DNA of 64,000 nucleotides from Elephas maximus indicus (Eukaryota > Chordata > Mammalia > Proboscidea > Elephantidae). Position numbers and translations under genes: made by a program. How positions within the stretch are numbered: position 1 is the stretch's first letter; each line of letters opens with the position of its first letter. This document shows, one piece after another, positions 1 through 11,639 of this stretch. The notes beneath the pieces are model-generated. The model was not told the origin of the DNA, ran no database searches, and saw only the letters and a program-made list of their open reading frames with translations. The stretch covers positions 141,180,823 to 141,244,822 of the forward strand of contig NC_064822.1 in assembly GCF_024166365.1 (NCBI RefSeq), written 5' to 3'.

Positions 1-187
1 AGTCTACAAACTTATTGGTCGCTGCAGTGGAAACTCCCAGCGCGCTCTCCACTGCCTGGCCGGCAGCCGCCGCTGCTGGGTGGAGTCGCGCTCCCCGGCC
101 CCACCTATGGGACGGAGCTTCCCCTGCATCCCTGGACCAGCACCCTTCGCGAGAAGTCTCCAGGCATCTAGCAAGGCTCAGATTATC

Positions 188-222
188 CTCCCCCCCCCCG
201 CCCCCTTCCACCCCTGAACCCC
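188..222. repeat. C-rich tract, possible G-quadruplex on the minus strand
   Basis: A run of nine C, then Cn blocks separated by short spacers (cgccccc, cacccc, aacccc) lies within the CpG island. The complementary strand therefore has four or more G-runs of at least four bases within about 35 bases, enough for an intramolecular quadruplex. Whether it folds is inference. Confidence 0.4.
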
Positions 223-497
223 GCCAGAGTAATATCCTTAGCCTCCGAAGAGCCCAGGGGGCCACCTCCCCGTGGCTCAGTTTGAGGACATTCGCGCGGA
301 ATCCTTTCAGTTCCTCGCCCTGCCCTGCTTTCACAACTCTGCCAGGTCAAATGGCCAAAGACAAACTTCTGCCTCTCGCTTCCTCACTCCCACCTTATCA
401 AAAACCCACAGCTGGTGAACCCACACACATCGAAACTCCTAGGGCGCTGTTGCAGTCTGGGCATGCTCAGTATTAGGGCAGGTTTTGATTGAAAGTA

Positions 498-531
498 AAA
501 AAAAAAAAAAGAAAGAAAGAAAGAAAAAGCT
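498..531 (+). repeat. Poly(A)/(GAAA)n simple repeat
   Basis: An A-run followed by gaaagaaagaaag sits inside the otherwise GC-rich island. It could be the tail of a lost retroposon or a plain simple repeat; no element body is recognisable next to it. Confidence 0.7.
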
Positions 532-788
532 TTGTATTATGCAGCCTCCTTCTCCTGTGCATCTGGCTTGCTGAACAGGTTGCGGGGCATCCCTGCGCCT
601 ACCCAGAGGGTTCATCTGATGCCCTTGATTGTGTCTTCTTGGAATGAGTCCCCCTCTTGGTTTCCTCCTCCTCACCCTCCTCCTCCCCCCTGTTCAGGTC
701 CCAGTCCGCTGTGGGGATGGAGAAACACTAACAGAACTGGGATGGGCGTTGTTGGCTGAGCGGATCCACCTATTATTAGTGCGCGCTG

Positions 789-858
789 ATTGGCTCCTGG
801 TCGTAGCGTACCCGCGGCCGAACCAATCAGGGGGCCGCGGCTGGGAGATGATGGGCGG
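789..858 (+). promoter_or_regulatory. Inverted CCAAT pair (NF-Y-like) with downstream GC box
   Basis: ATTGG lies at 789-793 in the context gattggct and CCAAT at 823-827 in the context aaccaatcag; both flanks match the usual NF-Y preference. They are about 34 bp apart centre to centre, roughly three helical turns. A GGGCGG box follows at 853-858. In mammalian CpG-island promoters such a cluster usually lies some 50-100 bp upstream of the start site, which would put initiation around 880-950. Another ATTGG at 14-18 may belong to the same promoter or another one. The start site is inferred, not seen. Confidence 0.5.
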
Positions 859-1078
859 CCGCCTCCTCACTGGAGGGATTCCTGGAGAAGCTGCAGTGTG
901 GGGATGCTCTAGACCGAGTACTGCCCCCAGTGTCTTTCCACCTTCTCCTACTGCAGCGGCGGCAGCAGCACTTAGCAGCGGCAACTTGAGGCTGCACCCC
1001 GGGCAAGCCCCCCAGGGTGGTGCTCAGCTGAGAAAGGGGCTCAGCGCCCCAAAGGGGTGTGTGTAGGGAGGGGGCGGC

Positions 1079-1094
1079 CAGCTGGGACCAGCTG
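1079..1094. promoter_or_regulatory. Two E-boxes CAGCTG 10 bp apart
   Basis: The stretch at 1079-1094 holds CAGCTG twice, spaced one helical turn, in the GC-rich island downstream of the CCAAT pair. CAGCTG is the core preferred by several bHLH factors. Function is inferred from sequence only. Confidence 0.3.
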
Positions 1095-1150
1095 GTGGCC
1101 CTGGAAAACCTCCCACACACCCACACCCACACACCCCTTTTGTGTTGCAG

Positions 1151-1262
1151 GCTGCCCCTCCAAGAGCAAAGGCAGCGAGAGAACGAGTGTGCCTCGCACG
1201 GGTCCGCGCGGGGACAGCAGTGGGGACCGAGACTTGGCACCACCTCCTGGTTCTTCCTCCAG
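1151..1262 (+). other. Candidate 5' non-coding exon (unidentified gene)
   Basis: A strong 5' splice site reads AG|GTAAAG with the junction at 1262/1263. Upstream, a C/A/T-rich run ending ttttgtgttgcag gives a fair acceptor at 1149-1150, so 1151-1262 could be an internal non-coding exon. Alternatively, without use of that acceptor, one longer first exon could run from the start site near 900 to 1262. There is no ATG with a recognisable protein downstream, so the exon is probably 5' UTR. RNA alignments would decide between the two models. Confidence 0.3.
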
Positions 1263-1399
1263 GTAAAGCAGCGGGACTGGCTGCACCGCCACCTCGGCGG
1301 CGCCTATCTGCTTGAATCTGCCCGCACGGTTTTTTTCTCGGTACACTTGGGTTTTGGTGGTGGGAGATTGAGACCTGGGAAGGGAGCCCCGGGTGGCCT

Positions 1400-4300
1400 A
1401 TTGTGAAGAGTATAATGAGACCACATGTGCATCTCCTGGAAAAGCACTTTGCACAGAGCCTGTGATTTAGAGCCTGGAGTTGATGTGGGGCATCCCCCAT
1501 CTTCTTGCTCCCTGTTTCCTTCTCTTAGTCTTTCTCCTCCGTCCTCAACCCTCAGCCCCCAATCCCCTAGTCTCTCTCTTTCACCCTTCTCCCACCCTAA
1601 ACTGGAACAGTGTTTCTTTCTCCTCCTGGGGAGGATTGCCTTTTCTGAGGTGAAAGGGAGTGAAGAAAGGAGAAAGATTTCGTTTTGCCTGGCGTGCGGG
1701 ATAAAATAGAACACAACCTCTGTGAAAATTAGAGTACAGAAAGCAATTGAACTTAATAGGGGAGCAGACAAGCCACCTAGCTCGGGCTGTTTGACAAGGG
1801 AAGCATCAAGTTTAACTTGATCTTCTCGTTGCAAGTGACTGTGTCTGTCACTTGCTTCCTTAAAATGGAACAAAAATAAACCAACAATCCAACCCACTTT
1901 CAACTGCTTAACTGCTGTTGCTTTTAAGTTCCAACCATCTGACTTTTCCTGTTTCCATCTGTCCTGTGGGGCTATTTGGTATTTTGCACAGCAGTGTTAA
2001 TGTCTGAACTTTGATGGGTTTCTTGAGCAAAGAAAAACATTTTAAAAGATAGGTATTACTTTCCTGACATTCCTTGGTAAGCTCTTTATGTTGAGGGTAG
2101 GGGACAAGACATGTAAACTTTCAAGACATTTATAAGTAAAGCCAGTATTATTAGGAGGCTTGGATTTCTACTTTGGGAAAGCTAATCTTCTAGTTAGCTT
2201 TGTGTACATGTTGGTATTCACTTTCTCGAATATTAATCCTCTGGTGAAATAAAGCAACCGTTTAACTTTTGTGTTAGAGCTACATTTGTGTATGAATATT
2301 CATTTTATTCTACCTTTCTCTGCCTACTTTATTTTGTTGCCTAGATATCAAAGCCATGTCTTGCCTTATTTTCTTTTAGTATGAGAGTATGTAAGGGATG
2401 TAAACATGATGTTTATACAATTTTAGCACTCCCTGAAAAGGCACTTGGAGGCTCCATTGGCCAAGAATCTTGTACTGAAACAAAGTTTAGAGAGTAATGG
2501 TAGGAAGAGAGCCTCAAATTTTAAAAATCTTATAAGGGAAAATATTTTTGTTCTCAAGTCTTGTTATAGGAAGAGAAACATATCAAAACAGGTGTCCCTG
2601 GCTATCTTCATAATAGGTCAAGTAAATGGTACTTGTTGGAAAGAGCTTTGACTGAAGCTTCAGCAATCTCTAATTCCATCATCAGTGATATAAGCTTTCT
2701 TTTCTTATTATTCATCAGAGACAGCTAAATGATTACCGTCAGGTAGGAGGAGGTAGAGAGAAGTGCCTGGTTAAATGTAATGGGAAAGCATTCCAAGTGG
2801 ATCCTAAATGAACAGAAAAGCCAGCGAATCTTATTATCCAGATAAATTCTTTCCGCTGACGGTCAGGGGAAATGCCAAGTCTTACATTTTTTTCCTAGAT
2901 GTCCACTTACAATAGGAAAAGGAAATTCTCTTAACTCTTCCTGACCTTACACACTATATGCACCCCAGATAGTCTAGTTTTTGCCACATATTTTTAGTGC
3001 ATAATTTTATACGCCTACTAAAGGAAGAGCTGGTTTCATTTGCCATCAGTGTAAGGTCTGTTATTTCCTAAGCCATTTTCTATTTGAGGCAGTTATTTCT
3101 CCTACATGAGCAGAATTACCTAGAGTCACAAAAGATCTTCTTTGTAGGGCTTTGACATTAGATGACTTTTTTATTATTATTATTAATGTAGCATCACTGT
3201 TAAAAGCTAACTGTAATTTTTAGAGGTGCCACCTTTTGGTTACAAGGACAAAAGGACAATCACTTAATTACCTCATGTGTATGTACATCTGAATTAACAA
3301 GTTTAGGCATGAAAAGATGTACAAAAAAGAAACCAACCACTCTCCGTGTGAGCAAAATAAGATTTTGTTTGCTGGTTTCCCCACTGTCTTAGGAAGATAT
3401 AAAAGTTTGAGCTTGATTTGAGACATTTGTTTTCTTGACCCTTTCTAAGTACTAATTATAGCAATAGCATGTAAGTGAGATGCGTATGAGAATTTAATTT
3501 TTATATACTTAGGAAAAATTAAGTCTTTATATATTGCAAGTCAAACTAACAACAATATATAGTAAGTGGATTGAGGAGAGACTTTTAAGAAAGAGCCAAA
3601 GGGCAGGGAACAATGACATGTTAGGAAATTATTACCCTGTCATCCCACAAAATGTTCTAGTGTAACAGTTTCTGATTATCTTCTTTTCCTTTTAAAAGGA
3701 TACTTTAGTAAATCTTAATGATTCAAAGCAAATACACAGTTAGATTTTAAGGCATTTTTATCAGCACTAAAGATTGCTACTATAAGTGAAAATCCTAAAA
3801 TAGTAATTTCACAAAAAAAAACCACAAGATAGGGATTTTATTGAAGAGAAGTTTTAAACTTCATTTCATAATGGGAAATATTAGTTATTCTATCTGGTCA
3901 GATTATCAAATGAGTCTAATCAGGACATATGATGATGGATAGCTTGGTATTTACATTATAAAATTTACAAATTAGATGTAGTGCTAACTGAAAATAAAAC
4001 TAGAATATAGTAGCTTGTCATAATTATACTTTCAAAATGAACTGAGAGATCATAAAATGCAAAACATGTTAGAAATCTGAAAGTTATTTTGAATTTTTTA
4101 TTAGCCTAATGATACCATGGGCATACTCTCAGTTCATTTTGATGCCAGTGTATTAGATAAATTTAGAGTGAATTCACAAAACAGATTTTTAGAGCTATCT
4201 GATATAAAAAAATCTAATATGTCCGGTTTAATCTTAAAGAACTCACAATTAACACAGACTTTTTTTTTTTTTATATATATATAAGCCTGAAATATTTATG

Positions 4301-4443
4301 ACTCTTAGCTTTTGTGGTTTCTAGTTCGTGTACCAGACGGGAAGAGGTGTCATTAGTTCTGAATTGGAGCATATTTTTTCCTAAAGGTAATGATTAGATG
4401 ATTTGTTGGGTGGGTGGGTGGAGGAAAAATAAAACAGTTTTAT
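1400..4443. other. AT-rich non-coding stretch after the CpG island
   Basis: No coding exon or intact mobile element is recognisable. Composition drops to intron-like AT-richness after about 1.8 kb. Short runs such as (TTA)n near 3172 and poly(T)/(TA)n at 4261-4284 are present. The segment around 2690-2890 is more complex and is reported separately as a possible regulatory element. Confidence 0.6.
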
Positions 4444-4598
4444 AACCAAACCTGTTGCCATTGAGTTGATTGCTACTCATAGCAACCCTATAGGACAGAG
4501 TAGAACTGCCCTGTAGGGTTTCCAAGGAGCAGCTGGTGGATTTAAACTGCCAACCTTTTGGGCAGCAGCCAATTTCTTAACCATTGTGCCACAGGGCC
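4444..4598 (-). mobile_element. AfroSINE, antisense
   Basis: Read on the minus strand this is a tRNA-derived SINE. The head (ccctgtggcacaatgg...) corresponds to the A-box end, and the 3' tail ends in the ctatgagt...caac...ggttt motif shared with RTE. On the plus strand it starts aaccaaacctgttgccattgag and ends gtgccacagggc. It is the short subfamily body. I found no clear target-site duplication. Confidence 0.85.
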
Positions 4599-7578
4599 GA
4601 AATAGAGCAAATTTGCTCAATATTACAGAAAACCAAGACCAAAGTTGGCTTTCTGCCATACTATAATGTAGGCATGGGTCCTGAAAGCATTTTGCAAAAT
4701 AATTTTAAAAATTAAATATCTGATCAGCTTTTGATGTTTTTTCTTAATTTTAGATGATTTACTTGTCATAAATACATCTGTACCAATAAATTAATATACA
4801 AGAGATGCTTTCTTTCTAAATTTGTTTTCCGTTGGAATTGACCAAGGCTATTAAGACAGGGATAAAGCATAAAGCACTCTAAATAAATTAATAATTTTAT
4901 TAGTATTAAGAATGTATATTTAGAATATATAAACATATGTATATATATTCTAAAATTAGGTAACTTTTTTCAAAAAGGATTAGAGGCTAATGGACAGTAC
5001 CATATACTGTGTTGAAATTAGGAGGTACTCATGTCAAAATACCCTTCAAAGAAAGATAATAATGTTTTGGGCTGCTTTTTAATGGCTCTTGGTTGAAAGG
5101 TAGGGATACCCAGATGTAATATTAATGGAGGCCTAGAGCTTTTCCTTTATTCGGCCCTTTTACGGCTTTGGGGAGAAGTAATTTTTATGAGTCATGAATG
5201 AAAAAAGATTCTCAGCACAAGAAGATGTAGCTCTATATACAGATAACAAGTTGAAATCTGATTTTTACGTGATTTGGTCAGGACAGGATGAAAACATTAC
5301 TAAGGCTTTTAGCAGTACTTTCTACGTTTACATTCAAGTAAATTTGTTCTTTATCTTTTACGTACCTTTATGACATTATTATTATTCACTTTTCAGGTAA
5401 GGGGAGGTGTGGACTTCTATCTTTTCATTTAATTTCTCAAGGAAAGATCAATTTTTTAAATAATATTTTTGCAAACTTGATTCAGATTTCTCTATAAATT
5501 GTGACCATTTTTTAAGCAGAAATTTATACTTTCCAATCAGAAGGAAATATAGACCTTTTGCTTCAGCTTCTCTGTCATCTTCAGAGAGTATTTGAAGAAC
5601 TTTTATGTTGACTAAAAAATAAACTGTGGTAGCAGGGTATATGAATGTCACTATATTATATTATATTATGTATTTTTTTATATTAACAATGGGGAAATAA
5701 ATTTAAGTTATATTGTAAGTATATTTGTGTTACCTATTGGAAGCTAAGAGAACAGACTGTTCTCTCCTGCACATGTGAATAAACGTGTAAATTTTGTTGT
5801 TCTATTAAAAAAGAAAACCTCTTCTTTTAAGTGTACAATGAAAAATATTGCTATGTTGTAGAACTAGTAAGTGCCGGAAATATTTCTTCTGTGGTTTTCG
5901 ATATCATTTTAAAGGTCCTACTGCAGCCTCCTTTCAAAAGAACACATACATTTCTTTAATTTACAAACATTTAAGAGAGTTTTGGAACAAGTCAGAACCT
6001 AACTTAGAATAAAAACACTACATTTGTGATAATGTTAGAAATGAATATTCTGCCATGTGTTTGAGAAATGCAAACCAGATACTTTAAAGTGTTTATTTCT
6101 GTGATTTCTATAACGTTTATATTTAGATAATACTCAAATTCTAATTATTTAGAACTACTTCTGGTTCTCTTTGAGATCATTTTGTTTCTAAAAATGCACT
6201 CAATGCTTGGAGGAGATTTGGGCATGCTGATTTGCATAGTTTACCGTATGTAAATATGGGGAGGCCAAAATTCATCTTTTTTGGTAACTGCTATAGCAGA
6301 CATACAAAGAAAACATTACCAGTCATTGCTATAACTTTCTTATATGTAGTATTTTGAAAATATTAATTATATGCATAGGGAGTCATTTTGTTTAAGGGTG
6401 ATCTCTGGAAATTGAAAAGCAGGTGAAGTTAATAAATGTCTTCAGCTTTTTTTAGCTGTTTATACAAAATGAGAACTGGAGAATTTCTAGGTAAACCGGG
6501 GATCACCTTTTTAAGCTAATATAAAAATCCGATGAAACTGATTAGTTAAGATAGAGTTTCCTAAATTTTCTAAGAGCTTTTTTGGACAACATTTTATTAT
6601 GCATACCATACTACTTTTTTAAAGGAATTTAGTTAAGTGCTTCAATCAAGAATTAAACTATGGTTGAAATATCCAGTTAATGAAATCCACGTATGGCCCT
6701 GAAACATGGTCTTACTTTGTCTTCGGGAGTCAGTCTGTTTCACTAATTGTGAAATGTGGCTTTTTTAATAATTCTAAATAATTCCAATTGCTTAGAATTT
6801 GTATCATTATTATTTTTGCTAAAGAGAATTATATAGGTAAAATACTGTGTGTTCTATTTCCTACATTACATAAATATTTCTCTTATAAATGGTTTAATTA
6901 ATTAATCAAGAATAAAATGCACATATGAATTAGAACACAAATAGAATTGGATAGTTTTAAATATGAAGCATTCTTATACTGCATTTGCTTAGATGAGAGG
7001 TACTGCCCCACCCTCTCTGACTACAGCCATCTTTTCCAGTCCCATGCCAATAGAGGGAAAAACAGGCAAACCCACTTCAGACATCTGGTGAGAGTTCCCT
7101 CGGTCTGACCTCCAGGCAATGGCCTCCTGTTCTTATGTGAGGACTATTTCCCCTCTGGACCAGGTCTTTTGCATAGCACCCCATGCCTGAGTGGTATGCT
7201 GCCACTCTGGGAAGGAAGCAAGTAATTCGATTTACCAGTTGCCACTTTGAGATTTCTGGCCATATTTTCGTCAACATAAAAGCAAACACAAAAGGAAATA
7301 CTCCATCACAACCTGCAGAGCAATGCCAAACTTAGTATTTTTAAAATGTGATGTTGAATCTTAGGATATTTTATAAAATAGCTTTTCTTTCATGGAATTT
7401 TCTGCCTTTTGAGTACTCACAAGGGATCCAGGGAAAAAGAGAGGATTTTAAACTGTGAATCGGCATAGTGTTTTTACTTATTAACACCAGAGGATAAAAT
7501 TGAAATAATTGCTAAAAGATTTTGAAACCGTTAAGTTGGTTCTACTGCTTCCAAAAATCTACCTGTTTCTTGCTATAC
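4599..7578. other. AT-rich non-coding stretch
   Basis: No gene or recognisable repeat of any length. It includes an octamer ATTTGCAT at 6230-6237 in a non-repetitive context, and a GC-richer patch at about 6990-7330 that carries a 70-codon minus-strand frame with no family resemblance I can name. Both are noted as findings. Confidence 0.55.
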
Positions 7579-7727
7579 CCAAAACCCACTGCTGTCAAGT
7601 CAATTCTGACTCACAGTGACCCTATGGGACAGTAGAACTGCCCACAGGGTTTCCAAGGAGCAGCTGGTGGATTTGAACAGCCAGCCTTTCGGTTAGCTGC
7701 CAAGCTCTTAACTACTACATCACCCCT
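7579..7727 (-). mobile_element. AfroSINE, antisense
   Basis: The plus strand reads aaaacccactgctgtcaagtcaattctgac through to the tRNA-like head at about 7727. The minus-strand B box (ctgttcaaatcc) and tail are recognisable. Flanks gctatac (7572-7578) and gctacac (near 7735) may be a decayed duplication. Confidence 0.85.
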
Positions 7728-10169
7728 TAAATAGCTACACACCTGATCCTCATCATCATGGATAATCTACAACTGGTTTGTTATTCTTCAGAACCTCTGG
7801 GCATTCAACTATTGTGAAACATTACATTAGATTGCTTTTAGGTTTGATTATTAAAAATATATTTCCTGTCATAATTTTATGTGTGAGTTACTGCAAGTGT
7901 AAACAACAGTATAGCATCACAGCAGCAGACTACACTCACTAAAATGTCAACTTAGAATTGTTTGCCATCTCCCTTAGAAGAAGAGCCAATTGATTATCTT
8001 TTTCCCTCATGATGTACTGCTCCCGAATAATCTATTCAGTACAAACAGTAGATAGGTCCTTGTTCACTACCTGCAAAATATGGAAACCAGTACCTGCTTG
8101 CTTTTGAGAAAAAAATCATCTAGAAATGGTTTTTAGACAAATTATTGAAGGATTTTTTAAGCAAGGACAAGTGGTATAACACAGATTAGTCAGCCAGAGC
8201 TGAGCTCTTACAGTCAGTTTTTGAGTTAGCAAGATTATTAGGAAGAAAAGTTGACACAGTTACTCAGGAGAAAGACAAGATACCAAAGCCCTGAAATCTG
8301 TTTCTGACTAGGAGTGTCTGCCAGAATCTGGTTTGCATGGCTGGCTTTCTGCCTAATCCGTAGCATTTTCATCAGATTTGAGGAATGAATAAAGCGAACA
8401 TTGGGCATTAGAGCATATTTCTGGAGCACCAGGACCTTGTCTATAAACAGAGAAAAAAAATCACCATTTTTTAACCAATATCTAGAATTCAAGGCCACAT
8501 GTTTTGTGTTTAAATATATATAAACCAGACCATTGTATGCCTGAAAGTGTTTGAGTTTATCTTCATGTGTACAGGAAGTTCTTATATGTTAAAATCTTAG
8601 TAAACAACTTGACATTACAAGTAATGTATCTGTTTTTAGTATTTTTTTTTAAATTGTAATGTTAAATTTAAAAAGTCAAGCAGTCACCCAGAGCTACAGC
8701 TGCGCTTAATAATTCAAGAAAGTGACATTTCAACAAAAAGCCAACACACCCTTTAATTGATCAAAACTGCCCTGCTTTTAAACTGTTAAAAAGGACTTGA
8801 TATGCAAGTTTTCCTATGTTGCTTTTCAGGGGAATCATAGATACTTTCTGAACCACTTCTAGACACACAACATGAATATCAATGATAGGAGATAGTTGAC
8901 TCCTTCAGGAAAAAGAGGAATAGACAAGTTCTGTCATGTCTGAGAGTCATTTCATCATGTATGTGTTGAACACAGCAACAATTTTATTTCTCTTGACTTC
9001 TAGACCTGTACTTATGCAGTGAAGCATACTACTGCGCATTGCTTGAATAGAAGAGATTTGTTCAACTCTCTGACTTTCTTTATTCTCTCTTTTCTTGATT
9101 TTTTATATTAATTATCTTCCTGTAAAATTACTAACTGGAAGCTTGGGATCTTTGGCCCTATACTAATATCTACTAGCTAAGTTTCTTTTTTGTCAATGAC
9201 CAAGAAATTTAATTCCTAGTTTGTATACATTTTAGGTTAGCTTCGCAAAAACATGCTTATAGATAAATAAGGGAGCAGCCTCTTAATTTGTTTATGTACT
9301 TGGCACACTTAAATAGAATGTACCAAGATTTGAATTTTTTAAGATCTTATATATAAAGGCTGGTTTGCTGGTAATTTCTAGACTAACATTGATTGGAGAG
9401 AGCCATAATAATCGTGTTTAAAAGTCCAAACAAATGGCATATACTACTTGGTACTATTTTTCTATTTTACTCTTGCAATGACAATAATCAAATGATTGTT
9501 TTCATGACAGTAGATTACCACTGTATATATATATTTTAATTTATATGAACTTGTTTGATCTTGATAGTGAAGAGATTCTTCATTTCAGAGGCACTAAAGG
9601 AGACTTAGAAAGGTTAAGTTACCTACCTGTGATTATACACTTAAAAAGTCTTTCATATTTATATTTTTATATTATAAAAAGAAAAATAAGTAATCAAAAT
9701 AAAGGATGTTCAGTAGTTCTCTCAGTATGTAAAAATTAGTCTGTCATTACTTATCAAAAACAAAAGCAAAAATCTAATATCATTACTGTATATTGGTTAC
9801 ACAGCCTTTATTCACTTCATTAAAAAGATAAACAAAATGTTTTATCATTATTTCTGTGACTCTCATTTTGAGAATAAATTAGCATTTCAAAACTATTCAG
9901 GAATAGTTTTCTAATCTATAAGAAAAGTAAGATTTAGTCACTAGGATCAGTTGGCCTTTAGTCATTGCCGTATTGCTGTGATATTAGCTAACTCACCTTA
10001 ATAGTTTTCCTTCTTTGTAAACTACATAGGCTAAGCCACTTCCTAAGGTGCTCAGAAATGTGGTGAATAGTAAGTGTTATAGCTTTAATACTAGTTCCCC
10101 ACACTTATGTCACATTATTATCCCCGTTAGTACTCAGACATACAATTTCTCACTGTTATCTGAACCTAA
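7728..10169. other. AT-rich non-coding stretch
   Basis: No transposon or exon is recognisable. Short frames of 64-88 codons occur on both strands but lack coding character. A short (TA)n occurs near 9523-9533. Confidence 0.55.
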
Positions 10170-10179
10170 CATTAATGGA

Positions 10180-10715
10180 GCATTGGGCAAATCTGCTGCA
10201 AACAACCTTTTTAAAGTGTTAAAAAGTGAAGATGTCACTTTGAGGACTAAGGTGATCCTGACCCAAGCCATGCTATTTTCAGTCGCCTCATATGATGGTA
10301 AAGCTGGACAATGAATAAGGATGCCTGAAGAAGAAATGATGCCTTTGAATTGTGGTGTTGGTGAAGAATAGTGAATATACCATCGACTGCCAGAGGAATG
10401 GACATACCTGTCTTGGAACAAGTACAGCCAGAATGTTCCTTAGAAGTGAGGATGGCGAGACTTTGTCTCACATACTTTGGACATGTTGTCAGGAGGGACC
10501 AGTCCCTGGAGAAGGACATCATGCTTAGTAAAATAGAGGGTCAGTGAAAAAAAGGAAGACCTTCAATAGGATGGATTGACACAGTGGCTGTAACAATGGG
10601 CTCAAACATAGCAATGATTGTGAGGATGGTGCATGACTGGGCAGTGCTTCGTTCTATTGTCCATAGGGTGGCTATGAGTTGGAACTGACTTGATGGCACC
10701 TAAGAACAACAATAG
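10180..10715 (+). mobile_element. RTE (BovB-like) LINE, 5'-truncated, with 10-bp TSD
   Basis: This is the last ~0.54 kb of an RTE element: the end of the reverse-transcriptase frame (gggcaaatctgctgc... onward) and the 3' tail ...ctatgagttggaactgacttgatggcacctaagaacaac. A perfect 10-bp direct repeat, cattaatgga, lies at 10170-10179 and 10716-10725 and fixes both ends. Frames are interrupted, so it is not active. It shares its tail with the AfroSINEs and with the longer RTE copies at 24.8 and 38.5 kb. Confidence 0.9.
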
Positions 10716-11084
10716 CATTAATGGAAGCTCTTGGGTCTATTGATGCATTTTTCCCTTCTATTAAAGGTAGAGAGGGATAAAGCAGACTATTCAAAAGAAT
10801 ATATCCAAACTTTAAGAGAACATATCCAAATCCAATTATTATTCAGTCCTAGTGTGAAGTCCATTGATTATAATTCTTGGTGTTAAGAATCAAACGCATT
10901 TCAGCATGATAGCCAATAGCCATAAATATTGCAATGTGGATAAATATTGTTGTCTTTGTAGCTGATCTGATATAAGGAAAGAGGAATTTTAATTGGGAAA
11001 GGTCTATAAATAATGGAAGATTCTTTGGAGAATAGAATAGCTACATATAGGGATTTTCAGGTGAACAACGTAATCATATTAATT

Positions 11085-11310
11085 CTTAATATTCTTACCA
11101 CATGTCAGGCACTTTTCTGTGTTCTTTTTGTATGTCATCCCATTTAATATTCCCAGTAACCCTATGAGATTGATATTATTTTTTCTATATTTTTAAATGA
11201 GAAAATTTAGGAAAAGAATATTTAAGCTCCTTGTCCAGGTTCTCACAACTATTGTATACTAGGATATGTATTCAAACCTAAGCAATCTGATTATAGACGC
11301 AATACTCAAC
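11085..11310 (-). repeat. MIR SINE remnant, antisense
   Basis: The plus strand reads ...catgtcaggcac...cccatttaatattcccagtaaccctatgag...aaatgagaaaatttaggaaaag...aacctaagcaatctga, a diverged reverse complement of the mammalian-wide MIR body and its tRNA-like head. Confidence 0.65.
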
Positions 11311-11469
11311 CATAAGCAATCAAAACCATTAAGCTCCGAAGAAGAAGAAGAAGAGGAATAGATGATGGCAAAGAGATACAGGTGACCAAAAAAGATTGAA
11401 GAATCATAGACAAGCTTTACCCACTTCGTGTTTTGTGTTGCTATAACTATTATGGCAATGTGGTAAAAG

Positions 11470-11600
11470 TATGGAACTTGGAGTCTTATTGACCTGGGTA
11501 CAGATACCTACTCTGCCTTAATGAGTTTCAGTGAGATATTTTACCATTAAAATTTTCATCTCTCTTGGAAAACAAATGTAATAATGATGTCAAATTGTGT
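11470..11600 (+). repeat. MIR SINE remnant
   Basis: The run cttggagtcttattgacctgggtacagatacctactctgcc... followed by a degraded '...agtttcagt...catctctcttggaaaa' matches the MIR head and central region in the plus sense. It is diverged and truncated. Confidence 0.5.
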
Positions 11601-11639
11601 GGTACTCTGTTACTATATGGCAGAACTGACCCACCTGCC

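Larger units (their letters stand above)
1..1400 (+). promoter_or_regulatory. CpG island, probable promoter and 5' non-coding exon region
   Basis: This block is far richer in G+C and CpG than the remaining 62 kb and contains many intact CpG-bearing words (gcgcgc, ccgcgg, gggcggccgcc). It has two CCAAT boxes in opposite orientation, a GC box and paired E-boxes, and no TATA box in a sensible place, which is typical of a TATA-less CpG-island promoter. Open frames run through it on both strands, but they start at weak codons, are low in complexity and resemble no family I know, so I treat them as composition artefacts. A good splice donor near 1263 on the plus strand suggests transcription to the right, with the rest of the window as first intron. 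I do not recognise the gene. The island may continue left of the window, and bidirectional use is possible. Confidence 0.7.

Noticed and set aside
15-476. 153-codon plus-strand frame in the CpG island
   Set aside because: It starts at a TTG, is Pro/Ser/Ala-rich from GC content, has no domain and competes with frames on the other strand. It is better read as island DNA.
629-1500. Several 100-158-codon frames on both strands in the CpG island
   Set aside because: Overlapping in several frames, low complexity, no family resemblance. GC-rich sequence has few stops by chance.
1304-1903. 199-codon minus-strand frame
   Set aside because: Longest frame in the region, but polar and lacking any recognised motif. 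It runs out of the island into intron-like DNA and overlaps a 94-codon frame on the other strand.
10048-10522. Opposing frames of 88-95 codons
   Set aside because: Sense and antisense readings of the RTE 3' end.
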